Shown: one piece after another, positions 38,095 to 46,100 of the stretch
How the letters are laid out: every line of letters begins with the position of its first letter
Position numbering within the stretch: the first letter of the stretch is position 1
DNA from: Bacteroidales bacterium
GTDB taxonomy: Bacteria; Bacteroidota; Bacteroidia; Bacteroidales; WCHB1-69
Direction of reading: 5' to 3'
Length of the DNA stretch: 60,923 nucleotides
NCBI GenBank assembly: GCA_017438945.1
Contig: JAFRUI010000008.1
Span: 1 to 60,923, forward strand
Translations under genes and position numbers: made by a program
The notes under the pieces: generated by a model
The model's input: the letters and a program-made list of their open reading frames with translations, nothing else
Told to the model about the DNA's origin: nothing
Database searches by the model: none

Positions 38095-38481
38095 CTATTT
38101 TTTCTTTTCTTGAAGCTTGGTGTCGATGTCCAAGGTGGCATGGGGGACGATTCTCAGACGTTCTTTGGGAATCAATTTGCCTGTGATACGGTCCACTCCA
38201 TAGGTCTTGTTCTCAATGCGAACCAATGCGGCTTCCAAATTGGAAATATATTTCACCAAACGAGACATCAGACGACCGTTTTCCTCTTTTGAAAGTACTT
38301 GGTTCCCTTCTTCGAGATTCTTAAAAGTGGGTGCAGTGTCTTGTGTGTCATTTCCGACACCGCTATAGGCTTCCTGATAGACTTCCAGGTTCTTTTTCGC
38401 TTCTTCTATTTTTTTCTCTATTAAGATTCTGAATTCTTCTAAATCTTCGTCAGAATAACGGTTTACGACAATTTCACTCAT
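38095..38481 (-). CDS. DksA/TraR-like protein without zinc cysteines
   Basis: 128 residues. The N-terminal coiled coil (about 10-90) is followed by YGVDRITGKLIPKERL and VPHAT, the DksA zinc-finger region. No cysteine occurs anywhere: the first ligand position is Asp, so zinc cannot be bound in the usual way. DksA acts in the secondary channel of RNA polymerase with ppGpp. Bacteroidota versions often have reduced zinc fingers, so it may still be functional. Confidence 0.88.
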   Translation of the reverse strand: MSEIVVNRYSDEDLEEFRILIEKKIEEAKKNLEVYQEAYSGVGNDTQDTAPTFKNLEEGNQVLSKEENGRLMSRLVKYISNLEAALVRIENKTYGVDRITGKLIPKERLRIVPHATLDIDTKLQEKKK

Positions 38482-38519
38482 AATGGTTTTGTTTCTTGTT
38501 CGTGATGAAAATTCGGGTG

Positions 38520-38527
38520 CAAAGATA
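38520..38527 (-). promoter_or_regulatory. -7 box of the DksA-like gene
   Basis: TATCTTTG on the minus strand, 38 bases before the ATG. Confidence 0.7.
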
Positions 38528-38577
38528 TAATTTTTTCATACAGCAACCCTTTTCCAAGATGTTTTTTAGGCGTAAAA

Positions 38578-39879
38578 TTAATAATGAATCAGTTTTAAGG
38601 TCGATTTTTGACCTGATTCATCAGTGAATACTGCAAAATAGACACCTTTTTGAAAAGGGAAAGGATAGGACAAATGATGGGCACCGGCATCCAAATCTTC
38701 ATGATGTGTCATGACGAGGTGTCCGTCTGTGGCATAAATGCTGATGGCATATTTTCCTGATTCGTCGTTTTGAAGATCAATCCGAAGCGTTTCCCGCACT
38801 GGATTGGCGATGTTAACCTTGAAATCGGGTGTGAAAACAGGAACTCCTACATGGGCGTCAATGGTCATATCCATAATGACCGGCAGGTGGTCGGATTGCT
38901 GGTAAAGAGCGTTGACCACGGGACTTGGAATCGAGTTGTTGGCAGGCGACAAAATCGAGTTGTTGAAACGATTCCCGTCTTGTCCTAGCGCATGGTAAGA
39001 TCCCTCAACGACATGCATTCTGTCGCTGCCGTAGTAAATATACGGCGAAACCAGAATGAAATCGAAGCGGTCATCCAAACCACCACTGGAAAAACAATAG
39101 TTCTCTTGCGAGTGGGTGGATTGCGTGTGCAGTGAGGAAAATTGCGAATTGTTATGCCAATAACCAGGGCTGTTTACGGGGTCGTAGAAGCGGTAAAGAC
39201 TGTTGGAAAATTCAGTAAGCTCTTGATACGCAGGCTCGTCACTGTAGTAGATGTTGAAATCGCCGGATAACGTGTAGTTGCCTGGCAAGCCGGAGTTTAC
39301 GATGCGATTCATCAACTTTTGCACTTGCGCCAGACGTGCTTCTTCGTTTGAGGAATAATTGCCCGCTTTCAGATGCGCAATCCAAAAGGTCATGAAGATC
39401 GTGTCACTCGCACTCAAATCATCCGAATTGTAATAAAAGGTGTAACCGTTAATATCTCTGTATGAGGTTGTTATATTGGTGGATTTGTATAATGTGAGTT
39501 TGCGCGAATCATAATAAATCATGTTGGCGATGGTCCCTCCAGACTGGTTGGTGAGCGGGCCTCGACGGTAATAGTCGATTCCATCGGTGTTGATGGCATT
39601 GTTGAGCAAACGGTCGGCATACAGGGTTTGCGATCCCATCTCGCAGACACACATCACGGTCGGCTTCACATATTGGAAAATGGTCTTGATGTGGGCGTCT
39701 TTTGTGTCCAAATTGTTACTCAAGCTGTTGCAGTCTGAGACGCCGGAGGTGTTCGTGTAGTACATCAGATTGTACTGCATCATGCGGATGGTATCGGGTC
39801 CTTGGGCAAAAGCACTCTCCACCGCCGCGAACAGCAGCAGCCCGAAAACAGCCATGCACAAACACACACGATGCCTCAT
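38578..39879 (-). CDS. Secreted endonuclease/exonuclease/phosphatase-family protein, T9SS tail
   Basis: 433 residues: signal peptide (ending ESAFAQ), an EEP-fold domain (about 30-345) with the opening MMQYNLMYY, CEMG, LSGDFNIYYS and the closing SDHLPVIMDM, then a T9SS-type C-terminal domain ending KGVYFAVFTDESG. EEP enzymes hydrolyse phosphodiesters in nucleic acids or phospholipids; extracellular DNA or phosphate scavenging is plausible. It begins 19 bases after the FMN-binding gene, so the two are probably co-transcribed. Confidence 0.9.
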   Translation of the reverse strand: MRHRVCLCMAVFGLLLFAAVESAFAQGPDTIRMMQYNLMYYTNTSGVSDCNSLSNNLDTKDAHIKTIFQYVKPTVMCVCEMGSQTLYADRLLNNAINTDGIDYYRRGPLTNQSGGTIANMIYYDSRKLTLYKSTNITTSYRDINGYTFYYNSDDLSASDTIFMTFWIAHLKAGNYSSNEEARLAQVQKLMNRIVNSGLPGNYTLSGDFNIYYSDEPAYQELTEFSNSLYRFYDPVNSPGYWHNNSQFSSLHTQSTHSQENYCFSSGGLDDRFDFILVSPYIYYGSDRMHVVEGSYHALGQDGNRFNNSILSPANNSIPSPVVNALYQQSDHLPVIMDMTIDAHVGVPVFTPDFKVNIANPVRETLRIDLQNDESGKYAISIYATDGHLVMTHHEDLDAGAHHLSYPFPFQKGVYFAVFTDESGQKSTLKLIHY

Positions 39880-39898
39880 CTCTTTGCTATTGCCTGAC

Positions 39899-40306
39899 TT
39901 ACTTTTTATGTTTTTGGTAATATTTCACACCCAATCGCACATTCTCTTTGACGGCGTTGGAAGAGTAGGTGGCGCCGGTCACTGCATCCACGTTAGCAGT
40001 GGCTGCCTGTTTCACGGTCATGCCGTTCCATTTGTGGAGCAAGTTGGTTTTCACCATTTCGAAGAACCGCGGGGTTTCGTCATTTGGCAACGCTTCGATT
40101 TTTTCGATTTTGTCTCCCTTGATGTAAATATTCAGCGGGGTGGGACCATTATAACCTTGGACATCCGCCCCCAGTTTGGTGGTGTTTACGATATAGGCAC
40201 CGTTTTTCTTGGTCATGACGTCATCGCCGGATGTGGCGCAGATTAATACCAAAGCCGCCACAGCCACCATCACTACGCAAAGAATTCCATACAGCCATTT
40301 TTTCAT
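39899..40306 (-). CDS. Periplasmic FMN-binding protein
   Basis: 135 residues with an N-terminal membrane anchor and an FMN-binding domain of the RnfG/NqrC type. The flavinylation motif DAVTGAT ends at Thr113, the residue to which ApbE would attach FMN. No rnf, nqr or apbE gene is near. Single-domain proteins like this serve extracytoplasmic electron transfer. It is first in an operon with the secreted phosphoesterase. Confidence 0.9.
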   Translation of the reverse strand: MKKWLYGILCVVMVAVAALVLICATSGDDVMTKKNGAYIVNTTKLGADVQGYNGPTPLNIYIKGDKIEKIEALPNDETPRFFEMVKTNLLHKWNGMTVKQAATANVDAVTGATYSSNAVKENVRLGVKYYQKHKK

Positions 40307-40368
40307 AATTCTATAATCGTTTGGTTAACAATAATTTAAAAATGCATTCCCTTAAAAAGGGGACTTTG

Positions 40369-40376
40369 CAAAGATA
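40369..40376 (-). promoter_or_regulatory. -7 box of the FMN-binding gene
   Basis: TATCTTTG on the minus strand, 62 bases before the ATG. Confidence 0.6.
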
Positions 40377-40416
40377 CAAATAAAATACGAATTCACGACC
40401 TAAAGAAATTGTCGTT

Positions 40417-40444
40417 GTAGAGTCGTTGCGCGCAACGTCTCTAC
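40417..40444. repeat. 28-bp dispersed palindrome, copy 2 (variant core)
   Basis: Left arm GTAGAGTCGTTGCG and right arm CGCAACGTCTCTAC, one mismatch. Outer arms match the copies at 3987 and 54389 while the centre is GTTGCGCGCAAC instead of the CCATGG core. It lies 19 bases downstream of the LuxE-like gene's stop. Confidence 0.85.
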
Positions 40445-40463
40445 GGGTGCTGAAATAGGACTG

Positions 40464-41447
40464 TCACAGAACCATCAAGTTACAGCCACGGATTTGTGCG
40501 TGGTCGAGGCGGCCGAGCACTTCAATGCCTTGCGGGTGGCGGCGGCCAAGGTCTTCGGTGGCAATGAATGAACAACTGTATATATTGGCCAGATCGATGA
40601 CGTTGATGACGCCGGTGCTGACGGAGTCACTGCTGTCAAGAGGATCTTTCTCGTTGCGTAGGCGCAGCTTCATCCACGGTGGAGTGGCAAAGATGTTTCC
40701 CCCTTTGCTGTATGCTTGCGACAGCAGTTCGCACATGCCATATTCAGAATGGATGTCCGGCACGCCAAATGCTTTGCGAAGGGTGGCGTACAGTTCTTCC
40801 TTTACCATTTCTTTCCGACGGCCTTTCATTCCTCCTGTCTCAAACACAATAAGTTCTGGAAAATCCAGCGTGTAATTTTCGGCAAAATCCAAAAGAGCAA
40901 AGGTCACGCCCCATAAGATTGTTTTTTGCTTGTTATCACGCAGTTGGATGAGTTTTTTATACAGATCTTCGTGATTATAAAGATAATATCCGCTTTCCTT
41001 GGAGTGCGACTGACGCATCAGCGAGTCCATCATATAAACCAGGGAGGAATGCTTCTGTTCCAGATAATTGGGCAAAAGTGCGAGGAAGGTATAGTCGGAC
41101 GGATTCCCATAAAAAAAACGGAATCCTTCCGTCAGACTCGTTTGGTAGATGATTGCATCTTTAATGAGGTGCCGGGATTGTTGCATTCCCGTGGTGCCGC
41201 TGCTGCGGAAGGTTAGGGCTGGCGTAAATGTAGTGGTCTTGACGGCGTGGGTCTTAAAAAACGAAATAGGTAAGAAGGGAATGTCCTCCAGATGATGAAT
41301 GTCTTCTTTTTTGATGTTAAGAAGCTGGCAATATGAGCGATATGTTGTATTATGGGCGAATTGGAAACGAAAAACGGACAATGCCGATTGCTCGAATTCG
41401 GCATCGTCGCGGATGTGGAAGATTGAAAACGGATTTAAGGTCTCCAT
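40464..41447 (-). CDS. LuxE-like acyl-protein synthetase
   Basis: 327 residues of the LuxE/PaaK-like adenylating family; the segment FRSSGTTGMQQSRHL is the ATP-binding loop and IHSEYGMCELLSQAYSKGG lies in the C-terminal half. LuxE itself activates fatty acids in bioluminescence, but no luxCDAB genes are here, so this is probably an acyl or carboxylate activating enzyme of another pathway. It overlaps the end of gldD by 13 bases. Confidence 0.88.
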   Translation of the reverse strand: METLNPFSIFHIRDDAEFEQSALSVFRFQFAHNTTYRSYCQLLNIKKEDIHHLEDIPFLPISFFKTHAVKTTTFTPALTFRSSGTTGMQQSRHLIKDAIIYQTSLTEGFRFFYGNPSDYTFLALLPNYLEQKHSSLVYMMDSLMRQSHSKESGYYLYNHEDLYKKLIQLRDNKQKTILWGVTFALLDFAENYTLDFPELIVFETGGMKGRRKEMVKEELYATLRKAFGVPDIHSEYGMCELLSQAYSKGGNIFATPPWMKLRLRNEKDPLDSSDSVSTGVINVIDLANIYSCSFIATEDLGRRHPQGIEVLGRLDHAQIRGCNLMVL

Positions 41448-42028
41448 TCGAAAGTGTTTATGAGGTGCATGGCATCCTCTTTAAGATATTGTATGACAGG
41501 CTGCAGGGAGTCGTTGTTGGGCGTTTCGTCAAAGTATAGGGTGGCGCGAACGAATCGGTGAGCACTGTCGGTCAGCCAAAACTGGAACGGCGTGGCCACT
41601 TCTTTGCCGTAAATTTCGTAAGTTTGTCCCCAAAGGTGTGTTTCCGGATCTTTGATGACAGAATATTGCACGTCATCCGCTTTCTGATAATGGAATTTCA
41701 CCATTTTGTCTTCGGAAACCATCAACTTTCGCAGACTGTCCGCATTCTTGACTTCAAAACAGGTGAACCGGAGCGATGCTTTCAAATCAGGATAAGAAAC
41801 GGTCATCCATAAAGTGTTGTCCTTTTGTTTTTCTATAGTGGTGTTTGCGAAAACGGACTGTTCATATCGGAAAGGAAGGGAAGTGTCTAAAGTCCGGTAT
41901 TGGTGATTTGGCAGGTCAATACGGAAATAGCCCATAGGCTTTGGCTCGGGCAGAGGTCTTGGCTTACAGGCTGAAAAAAATACGCATAAACCCATCGTTA
42001 TCAGGAAACAAAACAGGGCTTTTTTCAT
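41435..42028 (-). CDS. gldD: Gliding motility lipoprotein GldD
   Basis: 197 residues. Lipoprotein signal with Cys21 (FFSACKPR), then the GldD opening PKPMGYFRIDLP and a C-terminal YFDETPNNDSLQPVIQYLKED. GldD is needed for gliding and T9SS function in Flavobacteria; in non-gliders it accompanies the T9SS. The T9SS tails on the C10 protease and EEP protein fit. It lies 18 bases downstream of rpoD and overlaps the LuxE-like gene. Confidence 0.9.
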   Translation of the reverse strand: MKKALFCFLITMGLCVFFSACKPRPLPEPKPMGYFRIDLPNHQYRTLDTSLPFRYEQSVFANTTIEKQKDNTLWMTVSYPDLKASLRFTCFEVKNADSLRKLMVSEDKMVKFHYQKADDVQYSVIKDPETHLWGQTYEIYGKEVATPFQFWLTDSAHRFVRATLYFDETPNNDSLQPVIQYLKEDAMHLINTFEWRP

Positions 42029-42046
42029 GAAGATGGAGATGTTTTC

Positions 42047-42907
42047 CTATAAATAGCTTTTTAAGTTCTTGTTTTTTGCACTTTGACGCAGTCTTTTAAG
42101 GGCGCGTTCTTTGATTTGCCGCACGCGCTCGCGGGAGAGCTCCAGCTTGTCGCCGATTTCGTCCAGCGTGTGTTCGTGCGAGGTGCCGATGCCGAAGAAA
42201 AGACGCAGGACATCCGCTTCCTTGTCGGGGAGGGTCTTCAACAGATCGTTGATTTCAGAGGAGAGGGACTCTTTCATCAGCGAGGTGTCTGTGTTCTCGT
42301 CGTTGTCATGGACGAAGACATCCACGAAACGGGTTTCCTCGTTGGGTGCAATCGGGGAGTCAATGGATTGCGGGTGGTTGTTCATCTTCATGATCTCCGC
42401 CACCTTATAGACGGGCATGTCCATGGCGTTGGCGATCTCTTCAGTGGTGGGCAGGCGGTTGAGCGTCTGTTCCAAACGGGCGGTTTCTTTTTTGATTTTG
42501 TTGATGACACCGACTTGGTTCAGGGGCAGTCTCACGATGCGCGACTGGTCAGCAATAGCCTGCAGGATGGCCTGACGGATCCACCACACTGCGTAGGAGA
42601 TGAATTTAAAGCCGCGCGTCTCGTCGAAACGTTGCGCGGCTTTGATAAGTCCCAAGTTGCCCTCGTTAATGAGGTCTTGCAGTCCGATACCTTGATTCTG
42701 GTACTGCTTGGCCACGGACACGACAAAGCGCAAGTTGGTGGTGACCAACTTGTTGAGGGCATCCTCGTCCCCAGCTTTGATTTTACGTGCCAGCTCCACC
42801 TCTTCATCCGCGCCAATCATCTGCACCTTGCTGATGTCGGACAAAAACCGTTCCAGCGATGCAGAATCGCGGTTGGTGATGGATTTCGATATTTTTAATT
42901 GTCTCAT
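42047..42907 (-). CDS. rpoD: Primary sigma factor RpoD/SigA
   Basis: 286 residues, the short Bacteroidota primary sigma factor. [18 protein letters not shown] is the family start, region 2 contains [20 protein letters not shown] and [10 protein letters not shown], and region 4.2 carries [19 protein letters not shown]. Region 1.1 is absent. This is the factor expected to read the TAnnTTTG boxes marked throughout the window. It is co-oriented with gldD and preceded by a large repeat array that lacks an obvious -7 box. Confidence 0.97.
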   Translation of the reverse strand: MRQLKISKSITNRDSASLERFLSDISKVQMIGADEEVELARKIKAGDEDALNKLVTTNLRFVVSVAKQYQNQGIGLQDLINEGNLGLIKAAQRFDETRGFKFISYAVWWIRQAILQAIADQSRIVRLPLNQVGVINKIKKETARLEQTLNRLPTTEEIANAMDMPVYKVAEIMKMNNHPQSIDSPIAPNEETRFVDVFVHDNDENTDTSLMKESLSSEINDLLKTLPDKEADVLRLFFGIGTSHEHTLDEIGDKLELSRERVRQIKERALKRLRQSAKNKNLKSYL

Positions 42908-42910
42908 TTA

Positions 42911-43011
42911 TTTAGCTTTTGGCCTTTGGCTTTTAGCTTTTGGCTATTGGCCTTTAGCTATTTTTCCAACAGCTAAAGGCTAACAGCTAACAGCTAACAG
43001 CCGACAGCTAT
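42911..43011. repeat. Two facing heptanucleotide arrays, 7 + 6 units
   Basis: 42911-42959: seven units of the TTTAGCT/TTTGGCT type. 42970-43011: six units of the CAGCTAA type, the complement of the first block. Together they fill the gap between rpoD and htrA and can pair as a long imperfect hairpin. The htrA TAG stop (43010-43008) is in the last unit. Confidence 0.9.
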
Positions 43012-44132
43012 TTTTCAACCTTTTCAGTTGTACCTTTACTATTTAATAAAGTTACATTTTTGGTTAAATTTTCTTTGTTTCTGACTAAAATGACCTTCAC
43101 TTTGTCACCGGGCGACTTTGTTTTGAGCACACCGCGCACTTCCGCCAGGCTGTTGACAGGGGTGTTGTCGATATGAGTGATGACATCGCCTTCCTGAAAA
43201 CCGTTTTGGGCAGCAGCGCCGTTGTCAGAGACTTCGGCCACGTAGATGCCATTTACGTCGCTGAGATTCAGCTCTTTGGCATTGGTGGCGTTCAGCTCCA
43301 TGATGGAAACGCCAAGGTAGGCTTGTTGGGTGGTGCCGAAATGTTCCAGATCGTAGCAGATTTTTTGGACGATATTGGAGGGGATAGCGAAAGAGTAGCC
43401 GGTGTAGTAGCCGTTGCCGGAGGCGATGGCGGTGTTGATACCGACCAGTTTGCCATCAGCGTTGACCAGTGCGCCGCCGGAGTTGCCTGAGTTGACAGCG
43501 GCATCAGTCTGAAGATATACCTCATCGGACATGGTGTTGCGGCCAGTGTTGAGCTGACGGGCTTTTGCACTGATGATACCGGCGGTGACCGTGGAGTTCA
43601 GTCCCATGGGGTTGCCGATGGCCAACACCCACTCACCGATGCGCACGGAATCAGAGTTGGCGAATGTCAGGTAGGGGAGACGGTTCTCGTTGATTTTGAT
43701 GAGCGCCAGGTCGGAGGCGGGGTCGGTACCGATGATTTCGCCCTCATACTCGCGCTTGTCATTCAACGTAATCGTCACTTTTTCCGCATCTTCCACTACA
43801 TGGTTGTTGGTCACGATATAACCGTCGGAGGAGATGATCACCCCGGAGCCGGCTGCCTGCACAGGGTAGGTACTTGGAGCGGAACCGAAGAAATGCTCCC
43901 AGATGGTGCCGCCGAAAAAGTCATCCCACATGGAGTTTTTCTGCGTAAATTCGGTCTTGATATAGACGACAGCGTTCACAGACGACTCTGCCGCTTCTGT
44001 CAGGTCGACATATTTCGCCACCCGTTTTTCCGGTTGCGAACATCCGCTGTATGTGCAGGCGAAAATGGATAAAATTGCGATTAACAGAGCTTTAGAACAA
44101 TTCATTGCTTTCATATTTACTGTATTTTTCAT
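43008..44132 (-). CDS. HtrA/DegP-type serine protease, lipoprotein
   Basis: 374 residues. Lipobox YSGC (Cys31), trypsin-like domain with His111 (TNNHVV), Asp141 (SDLALI) and Ser218 (GNSGG), and a single PDZ domain (about 280-350). Most DegP/DegQ proteins have two PDZ domains, DegS-like ones have one. It would monitor and clear misfolded envelope proteins. Other ATGs at residues 7 and 10 are possible starts; the first is kept because the longer form still gives a good lipoprotein signal. Confidence 0.94.
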   Translation of the reverse strand: MKNTVNMKAMNCSKALLIAILSIFACTYSGCSQPEKRVAKYVDLTEAAESSVNAVVYIKTEFTQKNSMWDDFFGGTIWEHFFGSAPSTYPVQAAGSGVIISSDGYIVTNNHVVEDAEKVTITLNDKREYEGEIIGTDPASDLALIKINENRLPYLTFANSDSVRIGEWVLAIGNPMGLNSTVTAGIISAKARQLNTGRNTMSDEVYLQTDAAVNSGNSGGALVNADGKLVGINTAIASGNGYYTGYSFAIPSNIVQKICYDLEHFGTTQQAYLGVSIMELNATNAKELNLSDVNGIYVAEVSDNGAAAQNGFQEGDVITHIDNTPVNSLAEVRGVLKTKSPGDKVKVILVRNKENLTKNVTLLNSKGTTEKVEK

Positions 44133-44214
44133 TGTATATTCTTATTGAAAACCCTATGATAACGGAAAAGTTTAAAAAAAATTGCATATAAATGGGTTGT
44201 ATCAAAAAAAATCT

Positions 44215-44222
44215 TATTTTTG
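44215..44222 (+). promoter_or_regulatory. -7 box of rplU-rpmA
   Basis: TATTTTTG followed by CCGCC, 35 bases before the rplU ATG. Confidence 0.75.
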
Positions 44223-44257
44223 CCGCCCAAAAAATTACAAACAAAAATTATACCAAA

Positions 44258-44569
44258 ATGTACGCAATTGTAGAAATAGCCGGGCAACAATTCAAGGTTG
44301 AAAAAGACCGCAGAGTCTATGTTCAGCGCCTCAAGGCTGAAGAAGGTGCGCAAGTCACATTTGACCGCGTAATGTTAGTGGATAATGACGGTGATGTCAA
44401 AGTAGGTACGCCGACCGTTTCCGGTGCGAACGTAACCGCTACCGTTCTCCAACACCTGAAAGGTGACAAAGTTCTTGTTTTCAAGAAGAAAAGAAGAAAA
44501 GGTTATCAGAAATTGAATGGTCATCGCCAGTGCCTGACCTCCATCAAGATTGATAACATAACCCTGTAA
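44258..44569 (+). CDS. rplU: 50S ribosomal protein L21
   Basis: 103 residues with the L21 start MYAIVEIAGQQFKVEKD and the C-terminal KRRKGYQKLNGHRQ segment. I start at the ATG at 44258; an earlier in-frame ATG lies upstream of the promoter box. rpmA follows after 30 bases, the universal pairing. Confidence 0.98.
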   Translation: MYAIVEIAGQQFKVEKDRRVYVQRLKAEEGAQVTFDRVMLVDNDGDVKVGTPTVSGANVTATVLQHLKGDKVLVFKKKRRKGYQKLNGHRQCLTSIKIDNITL

Positions 44570-44599
44570 AATTTTTATTAACGATTAAAATTAAGACGT

Positions 44600-44863
44600 A
44601 TGGCTCATAAAAAAGGTGTCGGTAGTTCACAGAACGGCCGCGAATCAGCGAGTAAAAGATTAGGTTTGAAGATCTTCGGTGGTCAGTTCGCCAAAGCTGG
44701 CAACATCATCGTCCGCCAAAGAGGAACCGTTCACAACCCTGGCAAGAACGTGGGAATGGGTAAAGACCACACCCTCTTCGCTTTGTGTGACGGTATCGTC
44801 GAATTCAAAAAGACCTACAAAGACAGATCTTACGTTTCTGTCATTCCTGCCACACAAGAGTAG
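44600..44863 (+). CDS. rpmA: 50S ribosomal protein L27
   Basis: 87 residues starting [16 protein letters not shown], with no N-terminal extension to be cleaved, and [17 protein letters not shown] in the middle. Second gene of the rplU operon. Confidence 0.98.
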   Translation: MAHKKGVGSSQNGRESASKRLGLKIFGGQFAKAGNIIVRQRGTVHNPGKNVGMGKDHTLFALCDGIVEFKKTYKDRSYVSVIPATQE

Positions 44864-44907
44864 GAAATAAAAAATCGCGCGGCATTTAAGGATATCGAAA
44901 AAAAGTG

Positions 44908-44915
44908 TATCTTTG
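44908..44915 (+). promoter_or_regulatory. -7 box of tRNA-Thr
   Basis: TATCTTTG followed by CCGCG, 13 bases before the tRNA. Confidence 0.75.
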
Positions 44916-44928
44916 CCGCGCAAAACCA

Positions 44929-45001
<73 letters not shown>

Positions 45002-45010
45002 CAAAATCAA

Positions 45011-45040
45011 AAAAAGAGGAACCTTAAAGTTCCTCTTTTT
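45011..45040. terminator. Bidirectional terminator of tRNA-Thr and adenosine kinase
   Basis: AAAAAGAGGAAC (45011-45022) pairs exactly with GTTCCTCTTTTT (45029-45040), loop CTTAAA. It terminates the tRNA on the plus strand. On the minus strand the kinase's TAA stop (45026-45024) is inside the loop, so coding sequence forms one arm. Confidence 0.88.
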
Positions 45041-45992
45041 TTATATTTGCCCATTCCTCATCGGGAAGTTTTGCACCTATGTACTCAATCAGTCTTGCGG
45101 ACAGATAAGAGGCCAGGTTGCCAGATTTCAATGCACCGAAGTCGTTGATGAGTCCGTATAGGAATCCAGAGGCGTAGATGTCGCCGGCTCCCGTGGTGTC
45201 ACGGCGGACAGCGTCCACAGGAGTTATGGCAGTGACTTCGCCGTCCATCTTGATGTAGGATCCGTCCTTGCCGACTTTCACGATAGCCACGGGACAGTAT
45301 CCCGAGAGCACATGCAGAGCCTCCAGGTTTTCCACGCCAGTGAAAGCTTTGGCTTCCTCTTCATTGGCGAAAATAATATCCACATAATCTCGCAAAAGCA
45401 TTTTCACGAAATCCAAATTGCTCTCTATCAAATTATAGCTGGCCATATCCATGGAGATTTGAAGCCCTTGCTCCTTGGATTTCTGACAAATTGACAGGAT
45501 CAAGTCGTGGTTAAAGATGAGGTAGCCTTCGATATGGATGATGTCGTAGCTTTTCAGGATTTCAGCATCCACTTGGTCGGGTTGCATAGTTGCGGCGGCA
45601 CCGAGGTAAGTAGCAAAGGTGCGCTCTGCATTTTGGGAGATGAAAGAGATGGCCACACCTGTATCTTCGTTGGATTCAATGAGATGCGGGATTACGCCGA
45701 AGCGTTGGCACTCTTCGCGGAAAAGTCTGCCCAAATCATCGTTGCCCACTTTGCCGATATAACCTGCCTGCGCCCCTAAACGGGCCAAACCATGTATGGT
45801 GTTAGCGGTGGAGCCGCCTGTTGCCATGGTCTGCGGCATTCCGGAAATCACCTCCAGAATCTCGCGTTTCCGCTGGGCGTCGATCATCTCCATGCCGCCC
45901 TTCTGCAATCCTAAGCGGTCGAGAATCTCATCATTGTCAATATGCACCAGAATGTCCACCAGTGCGTTGCCGATTCCTAATATTTTCTTCAT
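45024..45992 (-). CDS. PfkB-family adenosine kinase-like protein
   Basis: 322 residues, ribokinase fold. GNALVDILVHID begins the fold, ATGGSTANTIHGLARLG is the first PfkB signature area, and DTTGAGDIYASGF holds the catalytic Asp and anion hole. It resembles the adenosine-kinase branch common in Bacteroidota, though another sugar or nucleoside substrate is possible. Its last codons lie in the terminator hairpin shared with tRNA-Thr. Confidence 0.9.
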   Translation of the reverse strand: MKKILGIGNALVDILVHIDNDEILDRLGLQKGGMEMIDAQRKREILEVISGMPQTMATGGSTANTIHGLARLGAQAGYIGKVGNDDLGRLFREECQRFGVIPHLIESNEDTGVAISFISQNAERTFATYLGAAATMQPDQVDAEILKSYDIIHIEGYLIFNHDLILSICQKSKEQGLQISMDMASYNLIESNLDFVKMLLRDYVDIIFANEEEAKAFTGVENLEALHVLSGYCPVAIVKVGKDGSYIKMDGEVTAITPVDAVRRDTTGAGDIYASGFLYGLINDFGALKSGNLASYLSARLIEYIGAKLPDEEWANIKKEEL

Positions 45993-46031
45993 TTTTCTGA
46001 AATTGAAAAAGTATAAACAGTTCAGTTGATT

Positions 46032-46100
46032 TTATAAAAAAGTGTAGCGAATACCAAGATTCACAATATCGTCAAAATAAGATGAAATAGAAAACAGATT
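46032..46100 (-). pseudogene. Orphan C-terminal end of an outer-membrane barrel protein
   Basis: The minus strand reads 22 codons ending SSYFDDIVNLGIRYTFL then TAA. The intact barrel protein at 51091 ends HYFDWSVNLGVRYTF. The stretch has the final beta-strand with a terminal aromatic, the recognition signal of the BAM machinery, but no start or body: upstream it runs into the AlgX-like gene, overlapping its stop codon in another frame. It is probably what is left of a lost or displaced gene. Confidence 0.5.

Noticed and set aside
40464-41447. Bioluminescence locus
   Set aside because: The LuxE-like gene is alone; no luxA, luxB, luxC or luxD genes are nearby.
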